Under the pieces are notes generated by a model. That model saw only the letters and a list, made by a program, of their open reading frames with translations, had not been told where the DNA came from and searched no databases. The position numbers and the translations under genes were made by a program. 64,000 bases of DNA from Pseudomonas azadiae (GTDB lineage: Bacteria > Pseudomonadota > Gammaproteobacteria > Pseudomonadales > Pseudomonadaceae), in NCBI RefSeq assembly GCF_019145355.1, contig NZ_JAHSTY010000002.1, positions 372,001-436,000 on the forward strand, given 5' to 3'. Numbering within the stretch: position 1 is the first letter of the stretch; each line of letters begins with the position of its first letter. Below, in pieces: positions 9,751 through 18,525 of this stretch.

Positions 9751-9804
9751 GGATGATTTCTGTGGGTTTGTCTCGTAGCACCTCGAAAAATGGAGTTTCG
9801 CCGG

Positions 9805-10620
9805 ATGGGTCTCACGTTCAGTCCAGTTATTTCTTCGGGAGTTCCGGAGACCGCACGTCAGCTGTTTTGGGAGGTTTTTTTCTCCTCCAGAGGAAGGGGG
9901 GTCGACCTGCTCACCCACTTCCCTTGGATGTCTTGTGATGAGAACGTCTTTTGTGTCGAAATCAAGTCTACTGCAGGCTCCGATGAAACTATCGCTGCGT
10001 TGGTTATCAAGGCCCTGCCTATCAACCAAAATTCTTCGGTTGGACTCGTTGGGCTGGTCTGCGTGGAGGAGGCCTTACGGGGGAAGGGATTCGTGTCAAG
10101 CTTGATGGCCGCCGCTACAGATCTTGCAGTTAACAAAGGACTGGCTGCTCTGATGCTTTGGACACAGAAACCTGAAGTTTATGCTGGTAAAGGGTTTGTC
10201 ACGGATGAGCGCAATCGATTTGGTTATATCGAGTGGACGCCAGATCAATGCGTCAAGTTGGATTACACAGTGCGGAACTGGCCAGATTTATCTCGGCCGA
10301 GTGAGCACGGCATTCCACCTTTCGCTACCGGGGGGCAGGTGATCTCAAGCAAGAACGCAACAATTGTTGTGCTTGTTTCCAGTGGCGGTCACAGCATAGC
10401 GGAGTGGAGTGGTAAGGAGGAAGATGTAGTTGATTTGATTATGTGCTCAATGCCCGGAAGATGCTCTCTCAACATTGGAGAAGAAAACTCTCTGATATCC
10501 GAGCTAGAAGAAAAGGGCGTGGAGTGTAATTTGGGGCCCGCCGCCGTCAGAATGGTTAACTATCTGAACTCCAGCGCTTCTGTAAAAGTACCACACATTA
10601 AATTTCTTAATCGGATCTGA
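9805..10620 (+). CDS. GNAT-family N-acetyltransferase (sugar-modifying, inferred)
   Basis: The N-terminal 160 residues form a GNAT fold: the acetyl-CoA loop is LRGKGF after VGLVGLVCVEE, followed by a long helix and the YAGKGF motif. About 110 further residues have no domain I know. Start ATG 9805 has GGAG nine bases upstream; ATG 9790 would add five residues without a ribosome site. The gene is two bases from a DegT aminotransferase, which suggests it acylates the amino group made there, as PseH-type enzymes do. It is the first gene of the O-antigen block and has a lower GC content than the core. Confidence 0.75.
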   Translation: MGLTFSPVISSGVPETARQLFWEVFFSSRGRGVDLLTHFPWMSCDENVFCVEIKSTAGSDETIAALVIKALPINQNSSVGLVGLVCVEEALRGKGFVSSLMAAATDLAVNKGLAALMLWTQKPEVYAGKGFVTDERNRFGYIEWTPDQCVKLDYTVRNWPDLSRPSEHGIPPFATGGQVISSKNATIVVLVSSGGHSIAEWSGKEEDVVDLIMCSMPGRCSLNIGEENSLISELEEKGVECNLGPAAVRMVNYLNSSASVKVPHIKFLNRI

Positions 10621-10622
10621 AA

Positions 10623-11726
10623 ATGTCAAAGGAAATTTCAACCATTCCTCTTGTCAAGGTGGCGATGCCTCCACGCGAGGTTTTGCTCCCTGCTCTGGAG
10701 GCTGTGTTGTACAGCGGAATGATCTCTGAAGGGGAGTACGTTTATCGTTTTGAAGATCGATTCGCAGAGATGTTCAAACTGAATAACGTGTTGGCCACTA
10801 GTAGCGGCACCGCTGCTCTACACCTAGCAATGCTGTTGTCTGGCGTAGAAGCAGGCCACGAGGTTATCACTACGTCAATGACCGCGGAGCCGACTAATAC
10901 GACCATTTTGCAAATGGGGGCCATCCCTGTTTTCGCCGACGTTGATCCTCTTACCGGAAATCTAAGTCCGGTCGCAGTAGAAGCAGCAATCACAAATAGG
11001 ACCCGCGCTATCTGTGTCGTGCATTACGCGGGTTACCCGGCGCGTCTAAATGAACTTAGAGAGATTGCTGATCGCCATGATCTTGCCTTGATTGAGGACT
11101 GCGCTCACGCGTTGGGCGCTGAATATAATGGTCAGCCTATTGGTTCAATCGGTGACTACGCTATTTATTCTTTTCAAGCCATCAAGCACATGACAACTGT
11201 AGATGGTGGTCTGCTGATGATGAAAGACCCTAGCCAAATGGCGGAGGCGCGCAAGTTGCGTTGGTTTGGCTTGGCTAAAGGCGTTCCTCGAACTGAAGTG
11301 GATATCACGAGGGTCGGTTACAAGTACAATATGCATAATGTCGCAGCCGTGATTGGCCTGAAGCAACTGGACGGTATTTCGCCGTTGTTGCAGCGGCACT
11401 ATGAGAATGGGCGTTATTTTGACGGTGTTTTTGAAGGCGTTTCCGGCTTGTCGCCTGCGCCTGTGCAGCCCGGCGTTAAGCCCGCATATTGGCTCTATAC
11501 ATTACTAGCAGACGATGCAGATGAAGTGGAAAGGTTACTGGCTGCGAGGGGGGTCATGGCGTCAAAGCTGCACCGTCCGAATCACCTGCACTCTGTTTTC
11601 AAATCATTTGCTGGCCCTATGCCGGGTCTCGACGAATTCTATAAGCGTTTGATTCATATTCCGTGTGGCTGGTGGGTATCCGATGAGGACCGTGCACGAA
11701 TTGTTGACACGCTAAAGCGTGGTTGA
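10623..11726 (+). CDS. DegT/DnrJ/EryC1-family sugar aminotransferase
   Basis: PLP enzyme of 367 residues that transfers an amino group to a keto-sugar nucleotide. Visible features: SSGTAALHLA (61-70) for the PLP phosphate, IEDCAHALGA (157-166) with the PLP-nitrogen aspartate, and SFQAIKHMTT with the PLP lysine at 188. It is intact and probably active. The next gene is a paralogue of similar length in which this lysine is lost. Substrate is likely a 4-keto-6-deoxyhexose nucleotide such as the product of the dehydratase at 14266, but that is inference. Confidence 0.88.
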   Translation: MSKEISTIPLVKVAMPPREVLLPALEAVLYSGMISEGEYVYRFEDRFAEMFKLNNVLATSSGTAALHLAMLLSGVEAGHEVITTSMTAEPTNTTILQMGAIPVFADVDPLTGNLSPVAVEAAITNRTRAICVVHYAGYPARLNELREIADRHDLALIEDCAHALGAEYNGQPIGSIGDYAIYSFQAIKHMTTVDGGLLMMKDPSQMAEARKLRWFGLAKGVPRTEVDITRVGYKYNMHNVAAVIGLKQLDGISPLLQRHYENGRYFDGVFEGVSGLSPAPVQPGVKPAYWLYTLLADDADEVERLLAARGVMASKLHRPNHLHSVFKSFAGPMPGLDEFYKRLIHIPCGWWVSDEDRARIVDTLKRG

Positions 11727-11740
11727 AGACGGAGGTATTT

Positions 11741-12889
11741 ATGTCTAAGGTGTTTCCACTCTACCGTGCAGTCACTACCCCGGAAATGGAAAAGGCGGCG
11801 CTTGACATTTTGCGCTCCGGTAAGATTGCGAGTGGAGAATGGGTCGAAAAGTTTGAGCGGGGTTTAACGAACATCATTGGACTGCCTTATGTTGTATCGA
11901 CGTATGACATGACAAGTGCTCTTTTTCTTGCGTTGTATTTGGCGGGGGTGAGAGAGGGCGATGAGGTCTTGACCACGGCTTTCGCATGCCTTTCCACAAA
12001 CTCAGCGATTGCTCAGTTAAGGGCTACACCCGTATGGGTCGATGTGAGCGTCGGCTCCGTATCTATGGATGTTGTTGATCTGGAATCGAAAATCAGCGAG
12101 AAAACCAAAGCGGTCATTTTGTACCACGTTGCCGGATATCCAGGGCCTTCGAAGGAAATCAGCGAGCTGTGCAGGAAGCACAACCTTGGACTGATAGAAG
12201 ATTGCGACAACGCACTGTTGGCTAAGCAAGGCTCCGAGCCGATCGGATCCTACGGCGATTTCGCGGTCTACTCCTTTTATCCAAATCGCCAGATTAATGC
12301 GACTGAGGGTGGTGCCTTGGCCTGTCGTACGGAGGTAATGGCTAAGAAAGCACGGCGATTGAGGCGCTTTGGAATTGATTTCGAAACCTTTAGAACGAAG
12401 GCTGGAGAAATCAACCCGCTTTCTGATATCCCCGAGATTGGTTGGGGAATAGCGATGAATAACCTGTGTAGCGCTTTGGCGTGTGCACAATTTGCGACTT
12501 TAGAAGCGCGGCAAAGCGCTACCTTAGAGAATGCTCGAAAGCTAGAGCGCCTTATATCGGATGTACATGGGATTAGAGCGGTACCGGTACAGCCAACCGA
12601 CGTGCCGGCCTATTGGGTTTTCTTAGTTTTCGTTGAAGAGCAGGAGCACGTGCTAGCTGAACTGAAGGGCAAGGGAATAATGGCATCACGAGTGCATCAA
12701 CGAAATGACACATACACGGGCTTTGGTAGCCAGGCTGTGCATTTGCCGAATACTGACTATTTGCAAAGCAATATACTCGGGGTGCCGTGCGGTTGGTGGC
12801 TTGAAGAGGCTGATCTTGTGTTTATTGCCAATGCTTTAAAGGATGCTATTGCTGCGACGCCTATCAATCAAGTTGTTCGGCACCGATGA
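11741..12889 (+). CDS. DegT-family protein lacking the PLP lysine
   Basis: 382 residues, aligned end to end with its upstream neighbour: STYDMTSALFLALYLAG, LIEDCDNALL and IGSYGDFAVYSFY are in register. At the PLP lysine position the sequence reads YSFYPNRQINATEGG, with Arg183 (codon CGC at 12287-12289) where active members have FYPNKQITTGEGG. Family members without lysine exist: ColD, a PLP-dependent 3-dehydratase, has His there. So this may be a dehydratase-like enzyme, a non-catalytic partner of the upstream aminotransferase, or inactive. ATG 11741 is chosen for its GGAGG site five bases upstream; TTG 11723 is less likely. The frame is intact, arguing for selection. Confidence 0.82.
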   Translation: MSKVFPLYRAVTTPEMEKAALDILRSGKIASGEWVEKFERGLTNIIGLPYVVSTYDMTSALFLALYLAGVREGDEVLTTAFACLSTNSAIAQLRATPVWVDVSVGSVSMDVVDLESKISEKTKAVILYHVAGYPGPSKEISELCRKHNLGLIEDCDNALLAKQGSEPIGSYGDFAVYSFYPNRQINATEGGALACRTEVMAKKARRLRRFGIDFETFRTKAGEINPLSDIPEIGWGIAMNNLCSALACAQFATLEARQSATLENARKLERLISDVHGIRAVPVQPTDVPAYWVFLVFVEEQEHVLAELKGKGIMASRVHQRNDTYTGFGSQAVHLPNTDYLQSNILGVPCGWWLEEADLVFIANALKDAIAATPINQVVRHR

Positions 12890-14250
12890 ACTGGCGGACT
12901 CCTGCGATTGGGAGAATGTTGATGTTATACGCAGGAAGGTCTTCCAGTTTGCTGGTGGCTTTTTTGTTCTTACCTCTGTATAGCCGTTTGTTAGGTAGCT
13001 CACAGTTTGGCATCGTAGCAGTTATGCTTTCGCTGCAAGCGCTTTTGGTCATGATGGATCTCGGCATGTCTACCTTGACAAGCAGGGAGGTGTCTGTTGC
13101 GACTAGTACTAACGAGTCACTGCTAACGTTGGTGCGCACTTCCGAATTAAGCTTGACCGGCTTTTATGCACTATTGCTGATCATCGCAGTCACGTTAAAG
13201 CTGCTTTATTTTGGCGAGTCAGTATCTTGGGTAGTTGTCATTGGCGCCGTGCTCTTGTTCTGGTTATTAGTGATGCAGAATCTATATTATTGCAGCTTAA
13301 TAGCACGTCGTAGCTACACTATGGGCAGTGGTTTACAAATAGTAGGTGTAGTCGTTCGAGCATGTGTAACCGCCGTTGCATTAAGCCGGCTGTCGGCGAC
13401 GCTTGAAGTCTTTATCATGACTCAATTGATCGTGACTGTCTTGCATTGGGGCTGGTCCCGTTATATTTTGACGTCTGCTCTTTCCGAAGGAGTCGACAGA
13501 GAACTATCAATAAAGCGGCCGACATTGGCTGACGCGTTGGCGTTGACTAAAATGGGGGGCGCTCTGGTCTTGTTTTCTGCAGCGGGTGCTGCAGTAACTC
13601 AATTAGACAAGCCGATTATTTCAATGTTCGCCTCTGCCAGTAGCGTTGCGCCTTACTACCTGGCGAGTTTGTTATGCATGACTCCGATTTCTATTCTTGC
13701 CGGTCCCGTCAGCCAGTATTTTCAACCGATTTTTCTACGTGAAGCAGCTCAGGATAAAGTCCGCGGTGGCGCAAAAAAAACGGCACTCAGATTTGCGCTG
13801 TCGGTTTTTATAGTTACCGCAGTACCTACTCTGATTCTGTGGTGGTTCCGCGTACCAATCATCGACCTGTGGATGGGGCCGGGGACTAACAACCGCATAA
13901 TAGCTAACTACGTCGCAATACTTCTACCTGGCTTGGCTATTGGCGCATTTGGTTTCGTACCTTACAGTCAATTGATTTATGCAAAAGACTACCGGTTTCA
14001 GGCTGTGATGTCTGCATGCTTGACGGTCGTAACCTTGCTGCTGGCTACCGTCGCTGCGGTAGGGAAGAATGTCGAAGCAGTATGCTACGTCTACTCTGCG
14101 TACCACACGGCTTCAACAGTTGTCTCCTGGATCCGGGCTTCGACGTTACCTGATGTGGCGTTGTACGCTAGGAGTACTGCATTGCTGGTATCGACGTTGA
14201 TGCTAGCGTCCATTACGGTTCTCGCAATGGCTCTATATATACTTATTTGA
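12886..14250 (+). CDS. wzx: O-unit flippase, Wzx-like polysaccharide export protein
   Basis: 454 residues made almost entirely of membrane helices (about 12-14), beginning after a short basic start near YAGRSSSLLVAFLFLPLYSR, the usual first helix of MATE/MVF-type polysaccharide flippases. It would move undecaprenyl-diphosphate-linked O units to the periplasmic side. The ATG overlaps the DegT stop (ATGA). It is the only Wzx-type protein in the window and pairs with the Wzy candidate at 17367. Wzx proteins are too diverse for the symbol to say anything about the sugar. Confidence 0.85.
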   Translation: MNWRTPAIGRMLMLYAGRSSSLLVAFLFLPLYSRLLGSSQFGIVAVMLSLQALLVMMDLGMSTLTSREVSVATSTNESLLTLVRTSELSLTGFYALLLIIAVTLKLLYFGESVSWVVVIGAVLLFWLLVMQNLYYCSLIARRSYTMGSGLQIVGVVVRACVTAVALSRLSATLEVFIMTQLIVTVLHWGWSRYILTSALSEGVDRELSIKRPTLADALALTKMGGALVLFSAAGAAVTQLDKPIISMFASASSVAPYYLASLLCMTPISILAGPVSQYFQPIFLREAAQDKVRGGAKKTALRFALSVFIVTAVPTLILWWFRVPIIDLWMGPGTNNRIIANYVAILLPGLAIGAFGFVPYSQLIYAKDYRFQAVMSACLTVVTLLLATVAAVGKNVEAVCYVYSAYHTASTVVSWIRASTLPDVALYARSTALLVSTLMLASITVLAMALYILI

Positions 14251-14265
14251 TTGGTGGGTTTGATC

Positions 14266-15276
14266 ATGTTTGATAACAAGGTTTTAATGATTACCGGTGG
14301 CACCGGGTCATTCGGTAATACCGTACTGAATCGCTTCTTAAGTACCGATGTTAAAGAAATTATCGTATTTAGCCGAGATGAAAAGAAACAAGAAGATATG
14401 CGGATTGCCTTGAATAATCCCAAGGTCAAGTTCCACATTGGTGACGTGAGAAGCTACGAAAGCATTAACCGCGCGATGGCGGGGGTAGATTATGTTTTCC
14501 ATGCGGCAGCGCTGAAGCAGGTTCCGTCGTGCGAGTTTTACCCGATGGAAGCAGTGCTGACTAACGTTAATGGGACGGAAAACGTTTTAAATGCGGCCAT
14601 TGATAATAACGTTCAGCGCGTCGTTCTGTTGAGCACTGACAAGGCAGTCTATCCTATTAATGCGATGGGCATTTCCAAGGCGATGGGCGAAAAAGTTCTG
14701 ATTGCCAAGTCTCGGACAGTCCGCGAAGGCGGTCCGGTGCTATGTGCTACTCGCTACGGGAATGTGATGGCCTCACGTGGTTCTGTTATTCCGCTTTTTG
14801 TGGAAAAAATCAAGGCGCGCGTCCCACTTACTGTGACTGATCCGAAAATGACTCGGTTTCTGATGAGTCTCGAAGATTCGGTTGATCTAGTACTGCATGC
14901 CTTCGAACACGGGGAGCAGGGGGATATCTTTGTTCAGAAGGCGCCTGCCAGTACCATTGGTGATTTAACCATAGCCCTGAAAGAATTGTTTGCGAGTGAT
15001 GTGCCAGTAAACATAATAGGCACTCGGCACGGTGAAAAGCTGTATGAATCTCTCGTCTCCCGCGAGGAAATGGCAAAAGCCAAAGACATGGGGCGCTACT
15101 ACCGCATTCCGGCGGATAACCGGGACCTGAACTATGATAAGTTTATTATTGAAGGTCATGTCGAAGCCAACGCTGTCGACGATTATACATCGCACAATAC
15201 CGATTTGCTCAATGTTCAACAAATCAAAGAGCTGCTTTTGACGTTGGCCTATATTAAGCACAGTATCGGTCGATAA
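14266..15276 (+). CDS. UDP-GlcNAc 4,6-dehydratase, 5-inverting type (WbjB/CapE/FnlA-like)
   Basis: Extended SDR of 336 residues. Rossmann motif TGGTGSFGNTVL near residue 10, AALKQVPSCEFYP, and STDKAVYPINAMGISK where Met replaces the usual catalytic Tyr, as in CapE/WbjB. The C-terminus keeps RHGEKLYESL, RDLNYDKF and DDYTSHNTD, typical of WbjB. These enzymes give UDP-2-acetamido-2,6-dideoxy-L-arabino-4-hexulose. In UDP-L-FucNAc synthesis wbjC and wbjD follow, but neither is in the window, so the keto sugar may instead feed the aminotransferase and GNAT genes upstream. ATG 14266 begins MFDNKVL like the family; TTG 14251 is less likely. Confidence 0.9.
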   Translation: MFDNKVLMITGGTGSFGNTVLNRFLSTDVKEIIVFSRDEKKQEDMRIALNNPKVKFHIGDVRSYESINRAMAGVDYVFHAAALKQVPSCEFYPMEAVLTNVNGTENVLNAAIDNNVQRVVLLSTDKAVYPINAMGISKAMGEKVLIAKSRTVREGGPVLCATRYGNVMASRGSVIPLFVEKIKARVPLTVTDPKMTRFLMSLEDSVDLVLHAFEHGEQGDIFVQKAPASTIGDLTIALKELFASDVPVNIIGTRHGEKLYESLVSREEMAKAKDMGRYYRIPADNRDLNYDKFIIEGHVEANAVDDYTSHNTDLLNVQQIKELLLTLAYIKHSIGR

Positions 15277-15278
15277 GT

Positions 15279-16457
15279 ATGACATTATTAAGTGTTATTA
15301 TACCCACCCATAATCGAGCCAAGTACGCGGTTCAATCGATTAGGTCGATTCTGGAACTTTCAGACCAAATTCAGGTTGTCGTTTGTGACTCAAGTCCGGT
15401 GGACGATATTTCTGGTCAGTTCTTGGGGGAATATCCAGAATCACGACTGAAGCTTGTGAGGTCGGGGGAGGGTATCAGCGTCGTTGATAACTTTAATCTT
15501 GGCCTGCGCTCAGCAGATGGGGATTACTTGGCTTTTATCGGCGACGACGATTTCGTATCAGCAGAAATCGTTAAAGTGGCGGCATGGGCGAAATTCAAAA
15601 ACGTCGATTCATTGAAATTTAATTTTCCTGCACTCTATTATTGGGACGATTTCAAGCATGCGACGCGAGGCGAATCTTACTTCGGAACATTGCATCTCGC
15701 TCCGTTCGATGGCACTGTAGTTCTTCATGATTTGAAAGCTTCCATGGACTATGCGCTCGATAACTTCGGCGGCGGCGTATTTAATATGCCACGAGCCTAT
15801 GCTGGAATAATATCCTCTGATTTGGCGCGCAGGATTGAGCGTAAGTACGGTGGATTATTCGGCGGTGTCAGCCCAGATATCTACAGCTCGTTCTTGATCG
15901 CTAATGAATCGCAGAGCTGCTTCTTGATTGATTATCCTGTCATCATTCCCGGCGCCTCAGGCGTGAGTACTTCTGGACAAAGCAGTTCCGGCGGTCATTA
16001 TGGCAAATTACGAGAAAATTCGCATATTGCACCTTTTAAAGATCTTGTATGGGACAGTCGCGTACCTGAATTCTACTCAGTGCCGACGGTGTGGTCATTC
16101 TCGCTATTGAAGGCCGTTGAAAAGGTTGAAGCACACAGGGGTGTTAGCTTAAGCCCTAATTTCGGCCGACTGCTGCTCAAGTGTTTTGTCTACTTTCCCC
16201 GCTCTTATAAAGAAACGTTATTTTCGTTCAGAAAGCTATGTTCCCTATATGGTGCAGGGAAGGTGATTGGTCAGTTGGTAGGGTCTGTCTGGGGTGAGTT
16301 TTTATGGGGAGCTTCTCGGATTATCAACAGGTTTCGTGCTCGCCATGTGACTAACACGATCGAAGTCTTTTCCGGTCTTGATACGTCCTATCTGGCAAGT
16401 CAGGAGCTAGGGCGGAAATTAAAGGCCCGTAAAGTTGATTTGCAACTTCCGGAATGA
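15279..16457 (+). CDS. Family 2 glycosyltransferase
   Basis: GT-A fold enzyme of 392 residues. It starts with the nucleotide-binding strand LSVIIPTHNRAKYA, then VVCDSSPVDD, and has the metal-binding acidic motif GDDDF near residue 89. No membrane helix is obvious, so it should act on the cytoplasmic face on lipid-linked O-unit precursors. It begins two bases after the dehydratase stop and is in the same direction as its neighbours. The C-terminal 200 residues (SVPTVWSFSLLKAVEKVE and on) show no motif I know. Donor and linkage cannot be told. Confidence 0.85.
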   Translation: MTLLSVIIPTHNRAKYAVQSIRSILELSDQIQVVVCDSSPVDDISGQFLGEYPESRLKLVRSGEGISVVDNFNLGLRSADGDYLAFIGDDDFVSAEIVKVAAWAKFKNVDSLKFNFPALYYWDDFKHATRGESYFGTLHLAPFDGTVVLHDLKASMDYALDNFGGGVFNMPRAYAGIISSDLARRIERKYGGLFGGVSPDIYSSFLIANESQSCFLIDYPVIIPGASGVSTSGQSSSGGHYGKLRENSHIAPFKDLVWDSRVPEFYSVPTVWSFSLLKAVEKVEAHRGVSLSPNFGRLLLKCFVYFPRSYKETLFSFRKLCSLYGAGKVIGQLVGSVWGEFLWGASRIINRFRARHVTNTIEVFSGLDTSYLASQELGRKLKARKVDLQLPE

Positions 16458-16527
16458 GTTCTGCGAGTTTTATTTATGGTGGCTGCAGCGCTGTTGTAGC
16501 CACGTTATTTGTGATTGGAAGCGTTAA

Positions 16528-17370
16528 ATGGTTACTGAACCAGATATGCAAAGTTCGCGCGTTGCACGGGTTAGCGTGGTTATCCCTTGTTATCGCTGTA
16601 AGGACACCGTGCGACGTGCCGTTGACTCCGTCTATCAGCAATCATTGCGACCTGCTGAAGTTATACTTGTCGATGATGCGAGTCCGGATGACACACGGGC
16701 TTTCTTGGCATCGCTTGCCGAAGAATATCCGAGCGGTTGGATACGTGTTATTACGCTGACCACAAATGCCGGACCAGGAACTGCGAGGAATGAAGGCTGG
16801 AATGCGGCCAGCCAGCTGTATATAGCTTTTTTGGACTCCGATGACAGTTGGCATCGCCAGAAGATAGAGCTTCAGTATGGCTGGATGCAGCGCAATCCGA
16901 CAGTCGCGTTAACAGGACAGACTGGGCTTACTATTGAGGTCTCATCCGCAGTAGCTACTAAACACTACATTGAGAAAGATGTGAATTTTTCACAAGTTTT
17001 AGGTCGTGAATTGTTGATGTCTAATCGTTTCTCTACGCCGTCAGTCATGCTGCGCAAAGATCTTCCATATCGCTTTCCGGAGGGCAAAAGGTTTTGTGAA
17101 GACTATGAGCTTTGGTGCGATCTGTGTTGCTCCGGCTTTGCATGCTACTCAATGAATAAACCGCTGACGTTTTGCTATAAGCCTCTCTACGGTCATGCGG
17201 GATTAAGCGGGAATTTGTGGAAGATGGAGTTGGGTGAGTTGCGAGTATACAGCGTTTTACGAGCCAAGAAAAAGATCCGGTTTGTCTCTTATTGCTCTCT
17301 TACATTCTGGTCTTTAGCTCGCTATGTACGTCGAACGATTAAGTTAAAGTTCGGTCATGGGTCAGTATGA
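16528..17370 (+). CDS. Family 2 glycosyltransferase
   Basis: 280 residues. GT-A features: VSVVIPCYRCKDTVRRAV, ILVDDASPDDT, NAGPGTARNEGW and the acidic LDSDDSWH, followed by RFCEDYELWCDL, the acceptor-side acidic motif. This is the WaaE/SpsA-like soluble GT2 pattern. GGAAG lies eight bases before the ATG. Its last codons overlap the wzy start (ATGA). A second frame from 16454 overlaps the beginning and is a shadow. Role: adding one sugar to the O unit; the sugar is unknown. Confidence 0.87.
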   Translation: MVTEPDMQSSRVARVSVVIPCYRCKDTVRRAVDSVYQQSLRPAEVILVDDASPDDTRAFLASLAEEYPSGWIRVITLTTNAGPGTARNEGWNAASQLYIAFLDSDDSWHRQKIELQYGWMQRNPTVALTGQTGLTIEVSSAVATKHYIEKDVNFSQVLGRELLMSNRFSTPSVMLRKDLPYRFPEGKRFCEDYELWCDLCCSGFACYSMNKPLTFCYKPLYGHAGLSGNLWKMELGELRVYSVLRAKKKIRFVSYCSLTFWSLARYVRRTIKLKFGHGSV

Positions 17371-18419
17371 TATACATTTTTGGCTGGTTTCTTTTGCTCA
17401 TGATGTTGCTGTTAACAGCACTCTCGGGTTATAGAACCCGGCTATTTTCGGCTGTCGCGTTACTATTTTTATTATTTGTTTCCGTTTTCCGTGGTGCAGT
17501 TGGCACTGATACCAACACCTATGAGACCGTTGTCGGCCGTTTGATGGAGAGGCTATCTTGGACGGGAATGGAGCCGGGATTTGTTTTTATGAGCTGGCTG
17601 TTGGGAGAGCTTACCGGGTCAGCCGTAATTGCTGTCAGGCTTGTCAGCGTTATTATATTCATTATTTTGTTTCTATACCTTTTTCGCTCCGATAAGAATG
17701 AAAAGTTTTTATTGTTGTCTTATATGTTGCCCGCTTTTGTTTACCAATACACAATGAATGGGTTGCGGATAGGTATCGCGGCGATGTTGCTTCTATTAGC
17801 CGTACAAAAAATCAGAAAACTACAGAAGCTTTCGGGGTTGGCGTTGGCGCTGTCCGCGTTAATGTTTCATTATTCATCGCTGGTTTCCCTGATTTTTATC
17901 TGGGCCTCACAGGCACGTTGGGCAAGGGCGTCTAATATTTTGATTGTCCCTTTCGCAAGTGCGGTAGTGCTAGCTATCTTCAGCGTTAACGGAGACTATT
18001 TTTCCGCTAAATTGCTTTCCTATCAGGGTTCTGAGTCGCCTAGTCCATTCTCTGGCTTGGGGAAGATCGCTGTGGTATTGGTGCTCGTGGTGGGAGTAGC
18101 ATTGTCAAAACTGCCCCGTACGGAGCGAAGCAAGCTCATCTTTCTTGGAACCGGATTTACCGTTTTCTTCTGGATGGTCTCGAGTATTTCCTACGCAGGT
18201 TTGAGATTCCTAGATTTGATTTCATTTGCCTATCCTCTTGCGATATTACTGACCTACGGCAGATGTCAATTGGATTTTGATCGTGCCATCAAAATTTTCT
18301 TGTTTTTTGCAGGGTTGATCGCCGTGTTTAGTAGCTACAGGAATTTTGTGTCCGAGTACGGCGAGGGTCCATCGCCCTTTTTGCCGTATCATCTGAGCGA
18401 ACCATTTGCCGAGTTGTAA
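17367..18419 (+). CDS. wzy: O-antigen polymerase candidate (Wzy, EpsG-like)
   Basis: 350 residues with about ten membrane helices. Near the start FRGAVGTDTNTYE follows the second helix, the pattern of EpsG-type Wzy polymerases, and NGLRIGIAAML lies in a middle helix with an arginine. The last part is a periplasm-type tail. It would join O units on the outer face of the inner membrane. Position between glycosyltransferase genes with an ATGA overlap supports it, and no other polymerase is present. Wzy calls depend on topology more than sequence, so some doubt remains. Confidence 0.8.
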   Translation: MIYIFGWFLLLMMLLLTALSGYRTRLFSAVALLFLLFVSVFRGAVGTDTNTYETVVGRLMERLSWTGMEPGFVFMSWLLGELTGSAVIAVRLVSVIIFIILFLYLFRSDKNEKFLLLSYMLPAFVYQYTMNGLRIGIAAMLLLLAVQKIRKLQKLSGLALALSALMFHYSSLVSLIFIWASQARWARASNILIVPFASAVVLAIFSVNGDYFSAKLLSYQGSESPSPFSGLGKIAVVLVLVVGVALSKLPRTERSKLIFLGTGFTVFFWMVSSISYAGLRFLDLISFAYPLAILLTYGRCQLDFDRAIKIFLFFAGLIAVFSSYRNFVSEYGEGPSPFLPYHLSEPFAEL

Positions 18420-18423
18420 TCGA

Positions 18424-18525
18424 ATGAAACTTCGCAATTTGCTTAATGTCAGATTTTTTAATGCCACGCCAAGTGGATTTTTAAGTAGACGGCAGCTGTT
18501 AGTTCTGTTCAGAGGTGGCGTGTGA
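18424..18525 (+). CDS. Possible 33-residue coupled leader ORF
   Basis: A short frame fills the gap between wzy and the next gene: ATG five bases after the wzy stop, TGA overlapping the following GTG start by four bases (GTGA). The product begins MKLRNLLNVRFFN and is basic (ending RRQLLVLFRGGV). Its own ribosome site is weak. It may couple translation across the gap or be chance. Confidence 0.3.
   Translation: MKLRNLLNVRFFNATPSGFLSRRQLLVLFRGGV

Larger units (their letters stand above)
8567..9804 (+). other. 1.2-kb gap before the O-antigen genes, no convincing conserved gene
   Basis: Both strands were read. Frames of 60-130 codons exist (for example 8746-9045 on + and 8742-9056 on -), but they overlap antisense, have no recognisable motif and mostly lack ribosome sites. 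No wzz-like gene is seen, although a chain-length gene often sits here in Pseudomonas. The stretch holds one short frame with a good ribosome site (9340-9534) and an ops-like hairpin (9733-9750); it may be a long leader and promoter region, or decayed sequence. Confidence 0.6.

Noticed and set aside
14266..15276. Dehydratase as PseB of pseudaminic acid synthesis
   Set aside because: C-terminal DDYTSHNTD and the Met in NAMGISK fit WbjB/CapE better, and no PseG or PseI gene is in the window.
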